From Scatosoma sp045127595 (lineage in GTDB: Bacteria > Bacillota > Clostridia > Christensenellales > Borkfalkiaceae), in NCBI GenBank assembly GCA_045127595.1, contig JBGVQS010000028.1, positions 105,789 through 169,788 on the forward strand: DNA of 64,000 nucleotides, given 5' to 3'. The notes below the pieces were generated by a model. The model saw nothing but the letters and a program-made list of their open reading frames with translations, was not told where the DNA came from and ran no database searches. Below are positions 25,651-34,527 of the stretch, in pieces; the first letter of the stretch is position 1; every line of letters begins with the position of its first letter. Made by a program: the position numbers and the translations under genes.

Positions 25651-26330
25651 TGGATTTGCCCGTATCGGAGATCGAAAAAAAGCTGGGCTACGTTTTTAAA
25701 GACAAAGGGCTTTTAGAAGAAGCGTTTACCCATTCCAGCTATGCCAACCGCTACGGCGTACCGTCCAACGAGCGTATGGAATATTTGGGCGACAGCGTTT
25801 TACAGCTCGTCGTAACCGAATGGCAGTATCGCAAGGACAAGCAGGCAACGGAAGGACTGCTGACGAAAATTCGGCAAAAGCTCGTATGCAAGGACGCGTT
25901 AGAAAGCGCGGTAGACGGGTTGGAAATTTACCCCTATTTGCTCTATTCGGGCAAAGCGGAAAACGTCGGGGATAAGTCCAAATCGAGCCTATTTGAAGCG
26001 GTGGTAGCGGCGATTTATTTAGACGGCGGCTATAAAGCGGCGGCAAAATTCATTCTCGCGCACGGGAACTTGCGCTTGGATAAAGGGGAAGAAAACCCGA
26101 AAGGGGAACTGAAAGAATTTTTAGAAAAGCGCGGCGAAAAGGAGCCGTTGTACGAATCGGAAAAAAGCGGCAAGGACAATGCGCCCATTTTCAAATGCCG
26201 AGCGAGCGCGCTTGGGGAAGAGGCGTTTGGCAGCGGAAAGAGTAAAAAGGAAGCGGAACAAACGGCGGCGGCGCGGCTTTTATGGGAAATCCGTCAAAAG
26301 TACGGTGAAGAAATAAAGCAGAAAAAATAA
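25650..26330 (+). CDS. rnc: Ribonuclease III
   Basis: The enzyme cleaves double-stranded RNA in rRNA maturation and regulation. The 226 residues have the catalytic domain with signature ERMEYLGDSVLQLV (about residues 40-53) and the second acidic cluster SLFEAVVAAIYLDGG (about 112), then a C-terminal dsRNA-binding domain (about 150-220). Translation is coupled to plsX by an ATAATG overlap. Confidence 0.96.
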   Translation: MDLPVSEIEKKLGYVFKDKGLLEEAFTHSSYANRYGVPSNERMEYLGDSVLQLVVTEWQYRKDKQATEGLLTKIRQKLVCKDALESAVDGLEIYPYLLYSGKAENVGDKSKSSLFEAVVAAIYLDGGYKAAAKFILAHGNLRLDKGEENPKGELKEFLEKRGEKEPLYESEKSGKDNAPIFKCRASALGEEAFGSGKSKKEAEQTAAARLLWEIRQKYGEEIKQKK

Positions 26331-26359
26331 GACGATATATATATCATAAGGAGCACATT

Positions 26360-29300
26360 TTGGATTTAAAGGAAATACAACTAGTCGGCTTTAAATCGTT
26401 TGCCGACAAGACGACGATTCGATTTGACGAAGGGGTAACCTGTATCGTAGGGCCTAACGGTTGCGGTAAGAGTAACGTTGCGGACGCGGTGCGTTGGGTG
26501 CTCGGGGAACAGTCGGCAAAATCGTTGCGCGGCTCGAATATGCAAGACGTTATTTTCGGCGGTACGATCGAAAGAAAGCCGCATACCTATTGCGAAGTAA
26601 CGCTCGTATTCGATAACGAAAATAAAATCTTCAAACTCGACACGCCGGAAGTTGCGATGACGCGTCGTTTATACCGCACGGGGGAGAGTAAATATCTCGT
26701 CAACAACCAACCGAGCCGCTTAAAGGACATGGTTGCGCTTTTTCACGGTATCGGGCTTGGGAAAGAGGGGTATTCCATTATCGGGCAGGGTAAAGTGGAA
26801 CAAATCATGAACGCCCGTCCCGAAGACCGCCGCTTGATTTTCGAAGAAGCGACGGGGCTTATGGTTTACAAATCCCGTAAAATCGAAATTGAAAGAAAGA
26901 TAGCCGATTCCAACGCGAATTTGTTTATATTCCGTCAACGTATCGACGAAGCGGAACGCCGTTTAGGGCCGTTGAGCAAACAGGCGGAAGCGGCGAAGGA
27001 ATACGCGGAGCTTAGCGCGCTGTTGAAAGTAAACGAAGCGAATACCTACATATACCGTTACGAAAACGCGGAGAATGAAAAGAGCAAGTTCAAAAAGGAT
27101 ATTGCGACCATTTCGGACAAAATCATTGCGTTGAACACGCAAATCGAGATCATCAACCGTAAGCTGGAAGAAAACCGCGGCAAAATCAGTAAAGCGGACG
27201 CGGATTTGTCCGAATTGAACGACCGACGCGTTTTGCTTTCCGTCGGGAACGAGCGTAAGGACGGAGAATTAAAGCTCGCGCGCGAGCGTATTAGCACCTA
27301 CCGTTCGCAAATTGCGGCGGCGGTGGATTTGCTTGCAAACAGCAAGGTTCGTATCGGGGAAATCGACGACGAAACGGCGCGCACGGAAAAGGAAGACCGC
27401 ACGAGAAAATCCCGTCTTGCGGACGTTGAAACGCAAATCGAAGTTTTGCGTACGGCGATTTCTTCGCTCGACAATAAAATTGCTGTATTTGAAAAGCTTT
27501 CGGACGAAAACAGACTCTCGCAGCTTTCTTCCGCGGACGACTTATCCGAGCTGAAAAAGAGCTTGGGTACGCTTGCCGCGCGTATGGAAGCTACGCGGGA
27601 TAAAATAGCGGAATTGACGGCTGCAATGAAGAAATCGCAGGACAAGAAAGAACGTTTCAACGACGAGCTTTCTTCCGTGCGAAAGGATTTGAAATCGTTA
27701 AAGGATTTCACGTCCACGGGCATGCGCGATTTTGAAGAAAAGCAAGAAGAAGCGCGTGAAATGCAGCTCACGATCAACGATTTCAATCAAGAACTTTTCA
27801 ATGCGAACGGACAAATCGCGTCTTTGAAAGAGAACTTGGAAATGTACATCAGCTTGAAAAACCGTTTCGAAGGGTACAAGGAATCGGTTAGAAGATTGCT
27901 TTCCGTTGCGAAGACGAATCCTGAATTGAGCCGCCATTTGCACGGTGCGCTGGCGGACATTGTTTCGACCGATCAAAGATACGAAACGGCAATCGAAACG
28001 GCAATTGCAGGGGCGATGCAAAACGTTGTAACGCCGACCGCAGACGACGCAAAATACTTGATCGAGTATTTGAAACGCACCAACGGGGGTATCGTTACGT
28101 TCTTGCCCGTTGCAAGTATGCGTCCCCGTCCCGACTCCCGAGAAATCCAACGCGCGCTCAATGAACGCGGCGCGATGGGGCTTGCGACCGAGCTTGTAAA
28201 ATACGACGATTATTATTATAACGTAGTCAGCAATTTGCTCGGCAATACGCTGATTTGCGATAATATTGCGAACGCGACGGCGATTGCGAAAAAGTACGGC
28301 AACATGTTCAAGATCGTAACGCTGGATGGCGACCTAGTCGCTACAAGCGGCGCAATGACGGGCGGCGCGCGCGGCAAATCTTCCGCGTCCCTGCTTTCCA
28401 ACGAACGTAAAATTCAGGAATGTAAAGACAATATTGCCCGCAAAGAAAAGTATATTATCAAGTTAAAAGCGGCGATTGCAGAAAGCGAAAAGGCGAAGAA
28501 GGAAGCGGAAGCGGCGGTGGACGCGCTCCGTGAAAAATATCAGGATGCGAACAGCGAAATTGCGGGGCTTTTGCAACGTGAAAACGCATTGACGCAACAG
28601 ATTGCCGAGGAAGAAGAAGCCGTTCAAACGTACGCGGAAGCGCTTGCGGAGCTCAACCGCAAGATGAAAGAGTTGGAAGAGGAAGAAGCGAACTCCTCGC
28701 TCAGCGAAGAACAGCTTGCTTCTCGCCGTAAAAATGCGGAAGCGGAGATGGCGAACCAGCGCAATCAATGCGACGTATTTAAGGAAGAACGCGCGGAAAA
28801 GAGCAAGACCTTGCGGGATTTGGAAATGGAGCTTGCGGCGTTGACGTCCGAACAGGAAAAGGCGCGTGAAACGATCGAACGTATCACTGCGGAAAAGGAA
28901 GAGCTCGTCAAGCGGATTTTGGAAGTCGAAGAAGAAAAGGTCAAGACGGAAGAAAAGCTTGCGGCGTTGGAAACGGAAGCTGCGGAAAAGGAGTTGACCG
29001 AAGAAGAAAAGGCAGCCGTGCAGGAAATCGTGGACAAAATTGCGGCAATTTCGCAGGAAAAGGAAGCAATCAACGCGAAGCAACTCGCTTTGGAAGAAGA
29101 AAAGACGGGCTTGCAGGAAACGTTGACCAAGAGCTCGGACAAGCGTTATAAATGTGAAATTGAGATCAGTAAAATCGATACGAATTTGGAGAATATGCGC
29201 CAACGTATCGAAGAAGCGTACGCGCTTGATTACGAGGGCTGTTTAGAGTTCCGCAAAGACGGGTTTGATCCCGAAGAAGCGGCGAACACGATCAGCGTAT

Positions 29301-29956
29301 TAAAGCGTAAAATCACCATGCTCGGCGCGGTCAATCCCAACGCTGTGGAAGAATACGAAGAAGAAAAGCTCCATTGTGGGGAAATGGTTACCCAACGGGA
29401 CGACTTGCAGGCGGCAATCGACGATTTGCAAGCGGCTCTCGACGAGATTCGTGCGGAGATGCTTCGTATCTTTAACGAAGGCTTTGACCAAATCAACGAG
29501 AATTTCAAAATCACGTTCAAGGAATTGTTCGGCGGCGGTAAAGCGGAACTGCAAATCGATTACGTGGAAGGGGAAGATCCGCTCAATGCCGGCGTAGAAA
29601 TCGTGGCTTGTCCTCCGGGCAAAAAGCTGACGAAGATCTCCTTGCTGTCGGGCGGCGAACGCGCTTTGACGGCGATTGCGATTTTGTTTGCAATTTTGCG
29701 TGCAAGACCGATGCCGTTCTGTATTCTCGACGAAATCGAAGCGGCGCTCGACGATGCGAACGTGGATAGATTTGCGTCTTATCTGAAAAACTTCTCCAAC
29801 GATACGCAGTTTATCGTTATCACGCATAGAAAGCCTACGATGAATCAGGCGGATACTCTTTTTGGCGTTACCATGCAGGAAAAGGGCGTTTCCAAGATCG
29901 TTTCCGTTAAGCTTGCGGAGGTGGAGGCGAAGTTGGGGGCGGGTACTGTCGAATAA
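26360..29956 (+). CDS. smc: Chromosome segregation ATPase SMC
   Basis: SMC forms condensin with ScpA and ScpB. The 1198-residue protein starts at a TTG codon with AAGGAG 6 nt upstream. Walker A is GPNGCGKSNVADA (about residue 32). Two long coiled-coil arms (about 165-500 and 670-1010) flank a hinge (about 515-665, with TGGARGKSSASL at its end). The ABC signature LLSGGERALTAIA and Walker B FCILDEIEAALDD sit near residues 1095-1130. Length and order are standard. It lies between rnc and ftsY as in many Firmicutes. Confidence 0.97.
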   Translation: MDLKEIQLVGFKSFADKTTIRFDEGVTCIVGPNGCGKSNVADAVRWVLGEQSAKSLRGSNMQDVIFGGTIERKPHTYCEVTLVFDNENKIFKLDTPEVAMTRRLYRTGESKYLVNNQPSRLKDMVALFHGIGLGKEGYSIIGQGKVEQIMNARPEDRRLIFEEATGLMVYKSRKIEIERKIADSNANLFIFRQRIDEAERRLGPLSKQAEAAKEYAELSALLKVNEANTYIYRYENAENEKSKFKKDIATISDKIIALNTQIEIINRKLEENRGKISKADADLSELNDRRVLLSVGNERKDGELKLARERISTYRSQIAAAVDLLANSKVRIGEIDDETARTEKEDRTRKSRLADVETQIEVLRTAISSLDNKIAVFEKLSDENRLSQLSSADDLSELKKSLGTLAARMEATRDKIAELTAAMKKSQDKKERFNDELSSVRKDLKSLKDFTSTGMRDFEEKQEEAREMQLTINDFNQELFNANGQIASLKENLEMYISLKNRFEGYKESVRRLLSVAKTNPELSRHLHGALADIVSTDQRYETAIETAIAGAMQNVVTPTADDAKYLIEYLKRTNGGIVTFLPVASMRPRPDSREIQRALNERGAMGLATELVKYDDYYYNVVSNLLGNTLICDNIANATAIAKKYGNMFKIVTLDGDLVATSGAMTGGARGKSSASLLSNERKIQECKDNIARKEKYIIKLKAAIAESEKAKKEAEAAVDALREKYQDANSEIAGLLQRENALTQQIAEEEEAVQTYAEALAELNRKMKELEEEEANSSLSEEQLASRRKNAEAEMANQRNQCDVFKEERAEKSKTLRDLEMELAALTSEQEKARETIERITAEKEELVKRILEVEEEKVKTEEKLAALETEAAEKELTEEEKAAVQEIVDKIAAISQEKEAINAKQLALEEEKTGLQETLTKSSDKRYKCEIEISKIDTNLENMRQRIEEAYALDYEGCLEFRKDGFDPEEAANTISVLKRKITMLGAVNPNAVEEYEEEKLHCGEMVTQRDDLQAAIDDLQAALDEIRAEMLRIFNEGFDQINENFKITFKELFGGGKAELQIDYVEGEDPLNAGVEIVACPPGKKLTKISLLSGGERALTAIAILFAILRARPMPFCILDEIEAALDDANVDRFASYLKNFSNDTQFIVITHRKPTMNQADTLFGVTMQEKGVSKIVSVKLAEVEAKLGAGTVE

Positions 29957-29960
29957 ACCT

Positions 29961-30246
29961 TAAAAGGGCGTATATACTTCGAAATACTGCGTTGCACTTG
30001 CGTTTCGCCTTGCTCGTGTACAACTGAGTAACTAACAAGCGAACAAGAAAGATAGATATAACAAGATGCAACGGAACGTTGCTTCGCATCTACACCCTTT
30101 TACAAACAAAAAAACAGCTACGAAATATTGCGTTGCACTTGCGTTTCGCCTTGCTCGTGTACAACTGAGTAACTAACAAGCGAACAAGAAAGATAGATAT
30201 AACATGATCCAACGGAACGTTGGCGGAACGTTGGCGGAACGTTGGG
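29961..30246 (+). repeat. Intergenic mosaic repeat island B (smc-ftsY)
   Basis: Imperfect inverted arms at 29961-29974 and 30089-30102 (12 of 14 paired, TAAAAGGG against CCCTTTTA) bracket the first half. About 95 bp are repeated directly with a period of 141 bp: the block beginning GCGTTGCACTTGCGTTTCG recurs at 29989 and 30130 and ends in AAGAAAGATAGA. The first copy ends in GCAACG-GAA-CGTTGC (30068-30082), the second in CCAACG-GAA-CGTTGG (30209-30223). The second continues as three tandem CGGAACGTTGG units (30213-30245) that touch the ftsY ribosome binding site. Confidence 0.85.
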
Positions 30247-30257
30247 GGGAGTAATTT

Positions 30258-31154
30258 ATGGGAATTTTTGGAAAATTATTCGGCGCGTTAAAAAAGACCA
30301 AAGACGGTTTTTCAGGCAAACTCCGCGCGCTGTTTTCTAAAAATAAACTCGGTAACGAGTTTTATGAAGAATTAGAAGAAATCCTGATTTCTTCCGACGT
30401 ATCGGTATCGACCGCGGAAGAAGTTGTGGACAGAATCAAGCAAAAAGCGCTTGCAGAACGTTTAAAGGACGAGCAATACGTAACCGAGCTGTTACGTTCC
30501 GTTTTAACGGAAATGTTAGAAGAATCGGAGGTTGAACCCCCGTCCTATCCCTGCGTCATTATGTTGGTAGGAGTAAACGGCGTTGGGAAGACCACGACGG
30601 TTGGCAAGCTTGCGCATTATTTCCTTTCGCAAGGCAAAACGGTAACGGTTGCGGCAGCGGATACCTTCCGTGCGGCTGCAAGCGAACAGCTTTCCGTTTG
30701 GGCGGAACGCGCAAAAGTGCGTATCGTCAAGCACGAAGAAGGCAGCGATCCGTCAGCCGTCATTTACGACGCGGTATCTTCGGCAAAAGCAAAAGGCACG
30801 GACGTTGTCATTGTCGATACGGCGGGTAGATTGCACGTCAAAGACAACCTGATGAACGAGCTTCGTAAAATGGACCGCGTCGTTACGCGCGAATACCCCG
30901 AAGCAGACTTTTTAAAGCTTTTGGTGTTAGACGCTACGACGGGACAAAACGCCGTCAATCAAGCGCGCGTCTTTGACGAAGCGGTAGAGCTTGACGGAAT
31001 CGTTTTAACCAAGCTTGACGGCACGGCAAAGGGCGGGTTTGTATTCTCGCTCTCGTCCGAACTTTCCTTACCCGTTATCTTTGCAGGGGTAGGCGAAAAG
31101 ATGGAAGATTTAGAATTTTTCGATTCAAAATCTTTCGTGGAAGCAATACTTTAA
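30258..31154 (+). CDS. ftsY: Signal recognition particle receptor FtsY
   Basis: FtsY is the membrane receptor GTPase for SRP-bound ribosomes. The 298 residues have an N domain (about 1-90) and an NG GTPase domain with GVNGVGKTTT (about 105), AADTFRAAASEQL, VDTAGRLH and TKLDGTAKGG. The acidic A domain is missing, as is usual in Firmicutes, and a short basic N-terminus remains. The ribosome binding site GGGGGGAG is the direct continuation of the repeat units upstream. trmD follows after 5 nt. Confidence 0.97.
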   Translation: MGIFGKLFGALKKTKDGFSGKLRALFSKNKLGNEFYEELEEILISSDVSVSTAEEVVDRIKQKALAERLKDEQYVTELLRSVLTEMLEESEVEPPSYPCVIMLVGVNGVGKTTTVGKLAHYFLSQGKTVTVAAADTFRAAASEQLSVWAERAKVRIVKHEEGSDPSAVIYDAVSSAKAKGTDVVIVDTAGRLHVKDNLMNELRKMDRVVTREYPEADFLKLLVLDATTGQNAVNQARVFDEAVELDGIVLTKLDGTAKGGFVFSLSSELSLPVIFAGVGEKMEDLEFFDSKSFVEAIL

Positions 31155-31159
31155 ACGCT

Positions 31160-31825
31160 ATGAGAATTGATATTTTGACCTTGTTTCCCGAAATGTTTTC
31201 CGCTTTGCAAGAGAGTATTTTAGGCAGAGCGCAGCGTTCGGGGAAAATTGAAATCAACGTGGTGAATATCCGCGACTATACGCAAGACAAGCACTTGAAA
31301 TGCGACGATTATCCCTTTGGCGGTGGGGCTGGAATGGTCATGATGCCCCAACCTATCGGCAGCGCGATTGAAGCGCTCGATCCTGAACATAAGGCGCGCC
31401 GCATTTATATGTCCCCTAAAGGAGAAGTATTCCGTCAGCAAAAGGTATTCGAGTTGTTGAATTACGAATGGTTGATTTTACTTTGCGGCCATTACGAGGG
31501 AGTAGACCAACGGGTGCTCGATCTATTTATCGACGAGGAAATTTCTATCGGAGATTACGTGCTGACGGGGGGAGAGCTTCCCGCGATGGTGATAGCGGAC
31601 TGTGTTTCTCGCTACGTGGACGGAGTGATTAGCACTTCATCGCTTGTAGATGAAAGCTTTTCGGATAATTTGTTGGAATATCCGCAATATACCCGCCCGC
31701 AGGAATACCGCGGCTTGGCTGTGCCTGAAGTGTTACGCAGCGGCGATCATGCCAAGGTGGACGCTTGGCGCAGAGAACAAGCGCTCGCGGTTACAAAAAA
31801 GAAAAGACCGGATTTATTACAATAA
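31160..31825 (+). CDS. trmD: tRNA (guanine-37-N1) methyltransferase TrmD
   Basis: TrmD methylates G37 of tRNAs to prevent frameshifting. The 221-residue SPOUT protein begins RIDILTLFPEMF and shows DDYPFGGGAGMVMMPQP, LLCGHYEGVDQRV and the knot region SIGDYVLTGGELPAM. It usually lies with rpsP, rimM and rplS; here it sits directly after ftsY and none of those ribosomal genes is present. Confidence 0.97.
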   Translation: MRIDILTLFPEMFSALQESILGRAQRSGKIEINVVNIRDYTQDKHLKCDDYPFGGGAGMVMMPQPIGSAIEALDPEHKARRIYMSPKGEVFRQQKVFELLNYEWLILLCGHYEGVDQRVLDLFIDEEISIGDYVLTGGELPAMVIADCVSRYVDGVISTSSLVDESFSDNLLEYPQYTRPQEYRGLAVPEVLRSGDHAKVDAWRREQALAVTKKKRPDLLQ

Positions 31826-31843
31826 ATCTAAAAAGGTAAGTAC

Positions 31844-32701
31844 ATGAAAAATATACAGTGGTTTCCCGGGCACATGACGAAAGCCATGCGCGACATGGAA
31901 AAAAAGCGGGATCTTTGCGACGGCGTGATTTGTGTTTTGGATGCGCGCGCGCCGATTGCAACCGTCAATAAAAACTTAAATAAAATTTTTGGTTCAAAGC
32001 CTATTTTGTACGTTTTAAACAAAGCCGACCTTGCCGACGGGAAAGCGGACGCGTTCGTGAAATTCTTCGAAGAGCGGGGCAGGTATGCGGTGAAATGCGA
32101 TTCGACGAATATTTCGACCAAGCGCACGCTTGTTACAAGACTGAACGCAATTACCGAAGAAAAGCGCGCTCGCGCGCAGGCAAAGGGTTTGAACCGTACC
32201 TTTCGGTTTATGGTTGCGGGGATTCCCAACACGGGCAAAAGCACGATTGTCAATTTATTGAGCGGTCAAAAACGTGCAAAAACGGGGGATAAAGCAGGGG
32301 TTACAAGGGACGTTAGGTGGCTCAAATGCGGCGGCTTTGATTTGTTGGATACGCCGGGCACAATGCCCCCGTCGTTTGACAATCAGTACCACGCAAGACA
32401 CCTTGCCTATATCGGCAGTATCAACGACGATATTTTGGATATGGACGACGTCGCGTTGGAGCTTTTGGGAGAGCTTGCGGAAAAATATCCGCAATGCCTG
32501 ACCGACCGTTACGGAATCACCGATTTTTCGGAAAAGCTTGGAATGTACGAAGCTGTTTGCAAGCGCAGGGGCTTTATTTTCCGCGGCGGAGAATATGACT
32601 ATGAACGGGGCGCGAAAGCGATTATCGACGATTTCCGAAAGGGACGTATCGGAAAGATTTGTTTGGAAAACCCTGCCGATTATCCCGATTTTGAATTTTA
32701 A
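31844..32701 (+). CDS. rbgA: Ribosome biogenesis GTPase RbgA (YlqF)
   Basis: RbgA helps late assembly of the 50S subunit. The 285 residues have the circularly permuted GTPase order: G4 NKADL (about residue 61), then G1 GIPNTGKST (about 126) and G3 DTPGTMPP (about 170), followed by an RNA-binding C-terminal domain. It begins IQWFPGHMTKAMRDM, typical of the family. Codons 78-85 overlap one copy of the dispersed motif (32076-32098). Confidence 0.95.
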   Translation: MKNIQWFPGHMTKAMRDMEKKRDLCDGVICVLDARAPIATVNKNLNKIFGSKPILYVLNKADLADGKADAFVKFFEERGRYAVKCDSTNISTKRTLVTRLNAITEEKRARAQAKGLNRTFRFMVAGIPNTGKSTIVNLLSGQKRAKTGDKAGVTRDVRWLKCGGFDLLDTPGTMPPSFDNQYHARHLAYIGSINDDILDMDDVALELLGELAEKYPQCLTDRYGITDFSEKLGMYEAVCKRRGFIFRGGEYDYERGAKAIIDDFRKGRIGKICLENPADYPDFEF

Positions 32702-32715
32702 TAAGGAAAAAACGC

Positions 32716-33336
32716 ATGAAAAAGATTTGGAACGCGGAAGAAAAATTGCAATACGAACGGGCGTTACAAAAAAAAGGCTACCGCTATATCGCAGGCGTGG
32801 ACGAAGTGGGGCGCGGACCGTTGGCTGGACCTGTCGTATGTGCGGCGGTCATTATGCCGCTTGACGACGAAAGCATTATCGTTGGGGTAGACGACAGTAA
32901 AAAACTGTCGGCAAAGAAGCGTGAACAGCTTGCCGAAGAAATTAAAAAACGCGCGATTGCCTATACCGTGGTCGAGGTGAGCGAAAAAACGATTGACGAA
33001 ATCAACATTCTTGAAGCGACGAAGCTGGGCATGAAACGCGCGCTGGAAACCCTTTCGATTGCACCTGAAACGGTGCTTACGGACGGCAATATGACGCTGG
33101 ATATTCCCTTTGAGCAGGCGAGCGTTATCCACGGCGACGCGCTTTCCTATTCGATCGGCGCGGCAAGTATCGTCGCGAAAGTCCACCGTGATAAGCTCAT
33201 GGACGAATATGCTGAAATATATCCGCAGTATGAGTTTTTAAGCAATAAGGGATACGGCACGGCGGCGCATATCAAAGCGATTAAGGAGTACGGTTTATGC
33301 CCGATTCACCGCAGGACGTTCACAAAAAAGTTTTAG
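32716..33336 (+). CDS. rnhB: Ribonuclease HII
   Basis: The enzyme removes ribonucleotides from RNA-DNA hybrids. The 206-residue protein has the catalytic motif GVDEVGRGPLAGP (about residues 24-36) and later acidic residues in LTDGN and SIVAKVHRDKLM. The last 40 nt are shared, in another frame, with the next gene. Confidence 0.96.
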   Translation: MKKIWNAEEKLQYERALQKKGYRYIAGVDEVGRGPLAGPVVCAAVIMPLDDESIIVGVDDSKKLSAKKREQLAEEIKKRAIAYTVVEVSEKTIDEINILEATKLGMKRALETLSIAPETVLTDGNMTLDIPFEQASVIHGDALSYSIGAASIVAKVHRDKLMDEYAEIYPQYEFLSNKGYGTAAHIKAIKEYGLCPIHRRTFTKKF

Positions 33337-33656
33337 GAAAAAAAGGGGAAAAGCTGGTCGTTTCTTTCTTAAAAAAGAATGGCTATAAGATTTTAAAAAC
33401 CAACTACACAACGCCTTTTGGGGAAGCAGACGTGATTGCGCAGGTAGGCGACGAGATTGTTTTTATCGAAGTAAAAACGCGCACGGGGGATCGTTACGGC
33501 GCGCCAAAAGAAGCGGTGGGGAAATCCAAGCAGTTACGCTATAAACGAATCGCGCAGTTTTACGGATTGCAAACGGGGGAAGAACCCAACGCGCGGTTTG
33601 ACGTTGCGGAAGTGTTTGCAGACGGTAGAATTGAATATTACGAGAACGCCTTTTGA
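33297..33656 (+). CDS. YraN family (UPF0102) nuclease-like protein
   Basis: This 119-residue UPF0102 protein has an endonuclease-like fold: LGKKGEKLVVSFLKKNGY (about residues 13-30), FGEADVIAQ and IVFIEVKTRTG, which carry the conserved D and ExK of the fold. Its biological role is not settled. The family usually begins a few residues before GKKGE, and the only start codon there is the ATG at 33297. That makes a 40-nt overlap with rnhB in a different frame. The rnhB-yraN order is conserved in many Firmicutes. Confidence 0.9.
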   Translation: MPDSPQDVHKKVLGKKGEKLVVSFLKKNGYKILKTNYTTPFGEADVIAQVGDEIVFIEVKTRTGDRYGAPKEAVGKSKQLRYKRIAQFYGLQTGEEPNARFDVAEVFADGRIEYYENAF

Positions 33657-33661
33657 CGAGA

Positions 33662-33690
33662 AAAAACGCCTTTCGACAAAAGGCGTTTTT
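33662..33690 (+). terminator. Intrinsic terminator after yraN
   Basis: AAAAACGCCTTT and AAAGGCGTTTTT form a 12-bp stem with a 5-nt loop, ending the ftsY-to-yraN transcript. Confidence 0.9.
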
Positions 33691-33716
33691 ATTTTGTCTT
33701 TCCGCTATGCTATAAT
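33672..33716 (+). promoter_or_regulatory. Possible Spo0A box and -10 element of spoIIGA
   Basis: TTCGACA at 33672-33678 is an exact match to the Spo0A-box core and lies in the terminator loop region. TATAAT at 33711-33716 has no good -35 at 17 bp, as expected for an activator-dependent promoter. In Bacillus the spoIIG operon is Spo0A-activated. Confidence 0.5.
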
Positions 33717-33743
33717 CGTTGTATCACGGCGCGCGGGGGTATT

Positions 33744-34514
33744 ATGGAAATTTATATCGAATACGCCTTTGCGGAAAATTTTCTCTTTGACGGGATATTG
33801 CTGTATTTAACCTTTCAAACGACTCGAAGTGAAATTCGTTTGAAAAGGCTGTGTTTTACGGCTTTTTTGGGCGCGGTATTCGCGCTTGTATATCCGTTGT
33901 TGCATTTGCCGAGCATTTTGATGAACGTATTAAAAATTACGGTGGGATTTCTGCTTATTTTATGCCTGCAAAAATGGCAAAAAGGAAAAAATGTATGGGG
34001 CAGGTATGCGTTGAACGTCATTTTTTTCTTTGTATTTACCTTTGCGTTCGGGGGCGCGCTCAGCGCGCTGTTTCAAATGCTACCAAAGGAAAAACCTTCT
34101 ATTCCAAGTATTTTGTTGGCGTTTTTCGCACTTGCGATTTTTTCGATTGTCTTAATTAAGAAAATGCTTGCGAAAAAAGCAGTTTCCGCCTTTTTATACC
34201 CTTGTGAGATAGAAGTTTTCGGGAAACGCATACAAACGACGGGGTTTTGGGATAGCGGCAACCGCGCGGCGTTAAACGGAATCCCCGTTTGTTTTGTTTC
34301 CGTTTGGTTGCTTGCGGAAAAGATAGATAATCGGGCGGAAAAATACATGCGCATTTTCACGGTGGACGGGGAAAGGGAAATCCCTTTATACGACGGAGTT
34401 TTACGCTTACAATCAGGCAAAAAACAGACGGAAAAACGGGTATATTTTTCTCCGTCGCGGAATATCATATCGAGAGAGTACGAAATCATTCTTCACGCGT
34501 CGTTGCTCAAATAA
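33744..34514 (+). CDS. spoIIGA: Sigma-E processing peptidase SpoIIGA
   Basis: SpoIIGA is the septal-membrane aspartic protease that cleaves pro-sigma-E in the mother cell. The 256 residues have five N-terminal membrane spans (about residues 5-145) and a C-terminal protease domain with the catalytic motif TGFWDSGNRA (about residue 163-172). Adjacent sigE is its substrate. The segment NVWGRYALN (about residues 83-91) is encoded by a copy of the dispersed motif. Confidence 0.93.
   Translation: MEIYIEYAFAENFLFDGILLYLTFQTTRSEIRLKRLCFTAFLGAVFALVYPLLHLPSILMNVLKITVGFLLILCLQKWQKGKNVWGRYALNVIFFFVFTFAFGGALSALFQMLPKEKPSIPSILLAFFALAIFSIVLIKKMLAKKAVSAFLYPCEIEVFGKRIQTTGFWDSGNRAALNGIPVCFVSVWLLAEKIDNRAEKYMRIFTVDGEREIPLYDGVLRLQSGKKQTEKRVYFSPSRNIISREYEIILHASLLK
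33997..34018 (+). repeat. Dispersed strand-biased motif, representative copy
   Basis: GGGGCAGGTATGCGTTGAAC inside spoIIGA. Exact GGGGCAGGTA cores also start at 11446, 16443, 32076, 39261, 42662 and 44561, and related copies lie at 524-546, 22411-22432, 54660-54679 and 61974-61990, all on the plus strand. Confidence 0.7.
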
Positions 34515-34527
34515 AGGAAGGAAAAAG

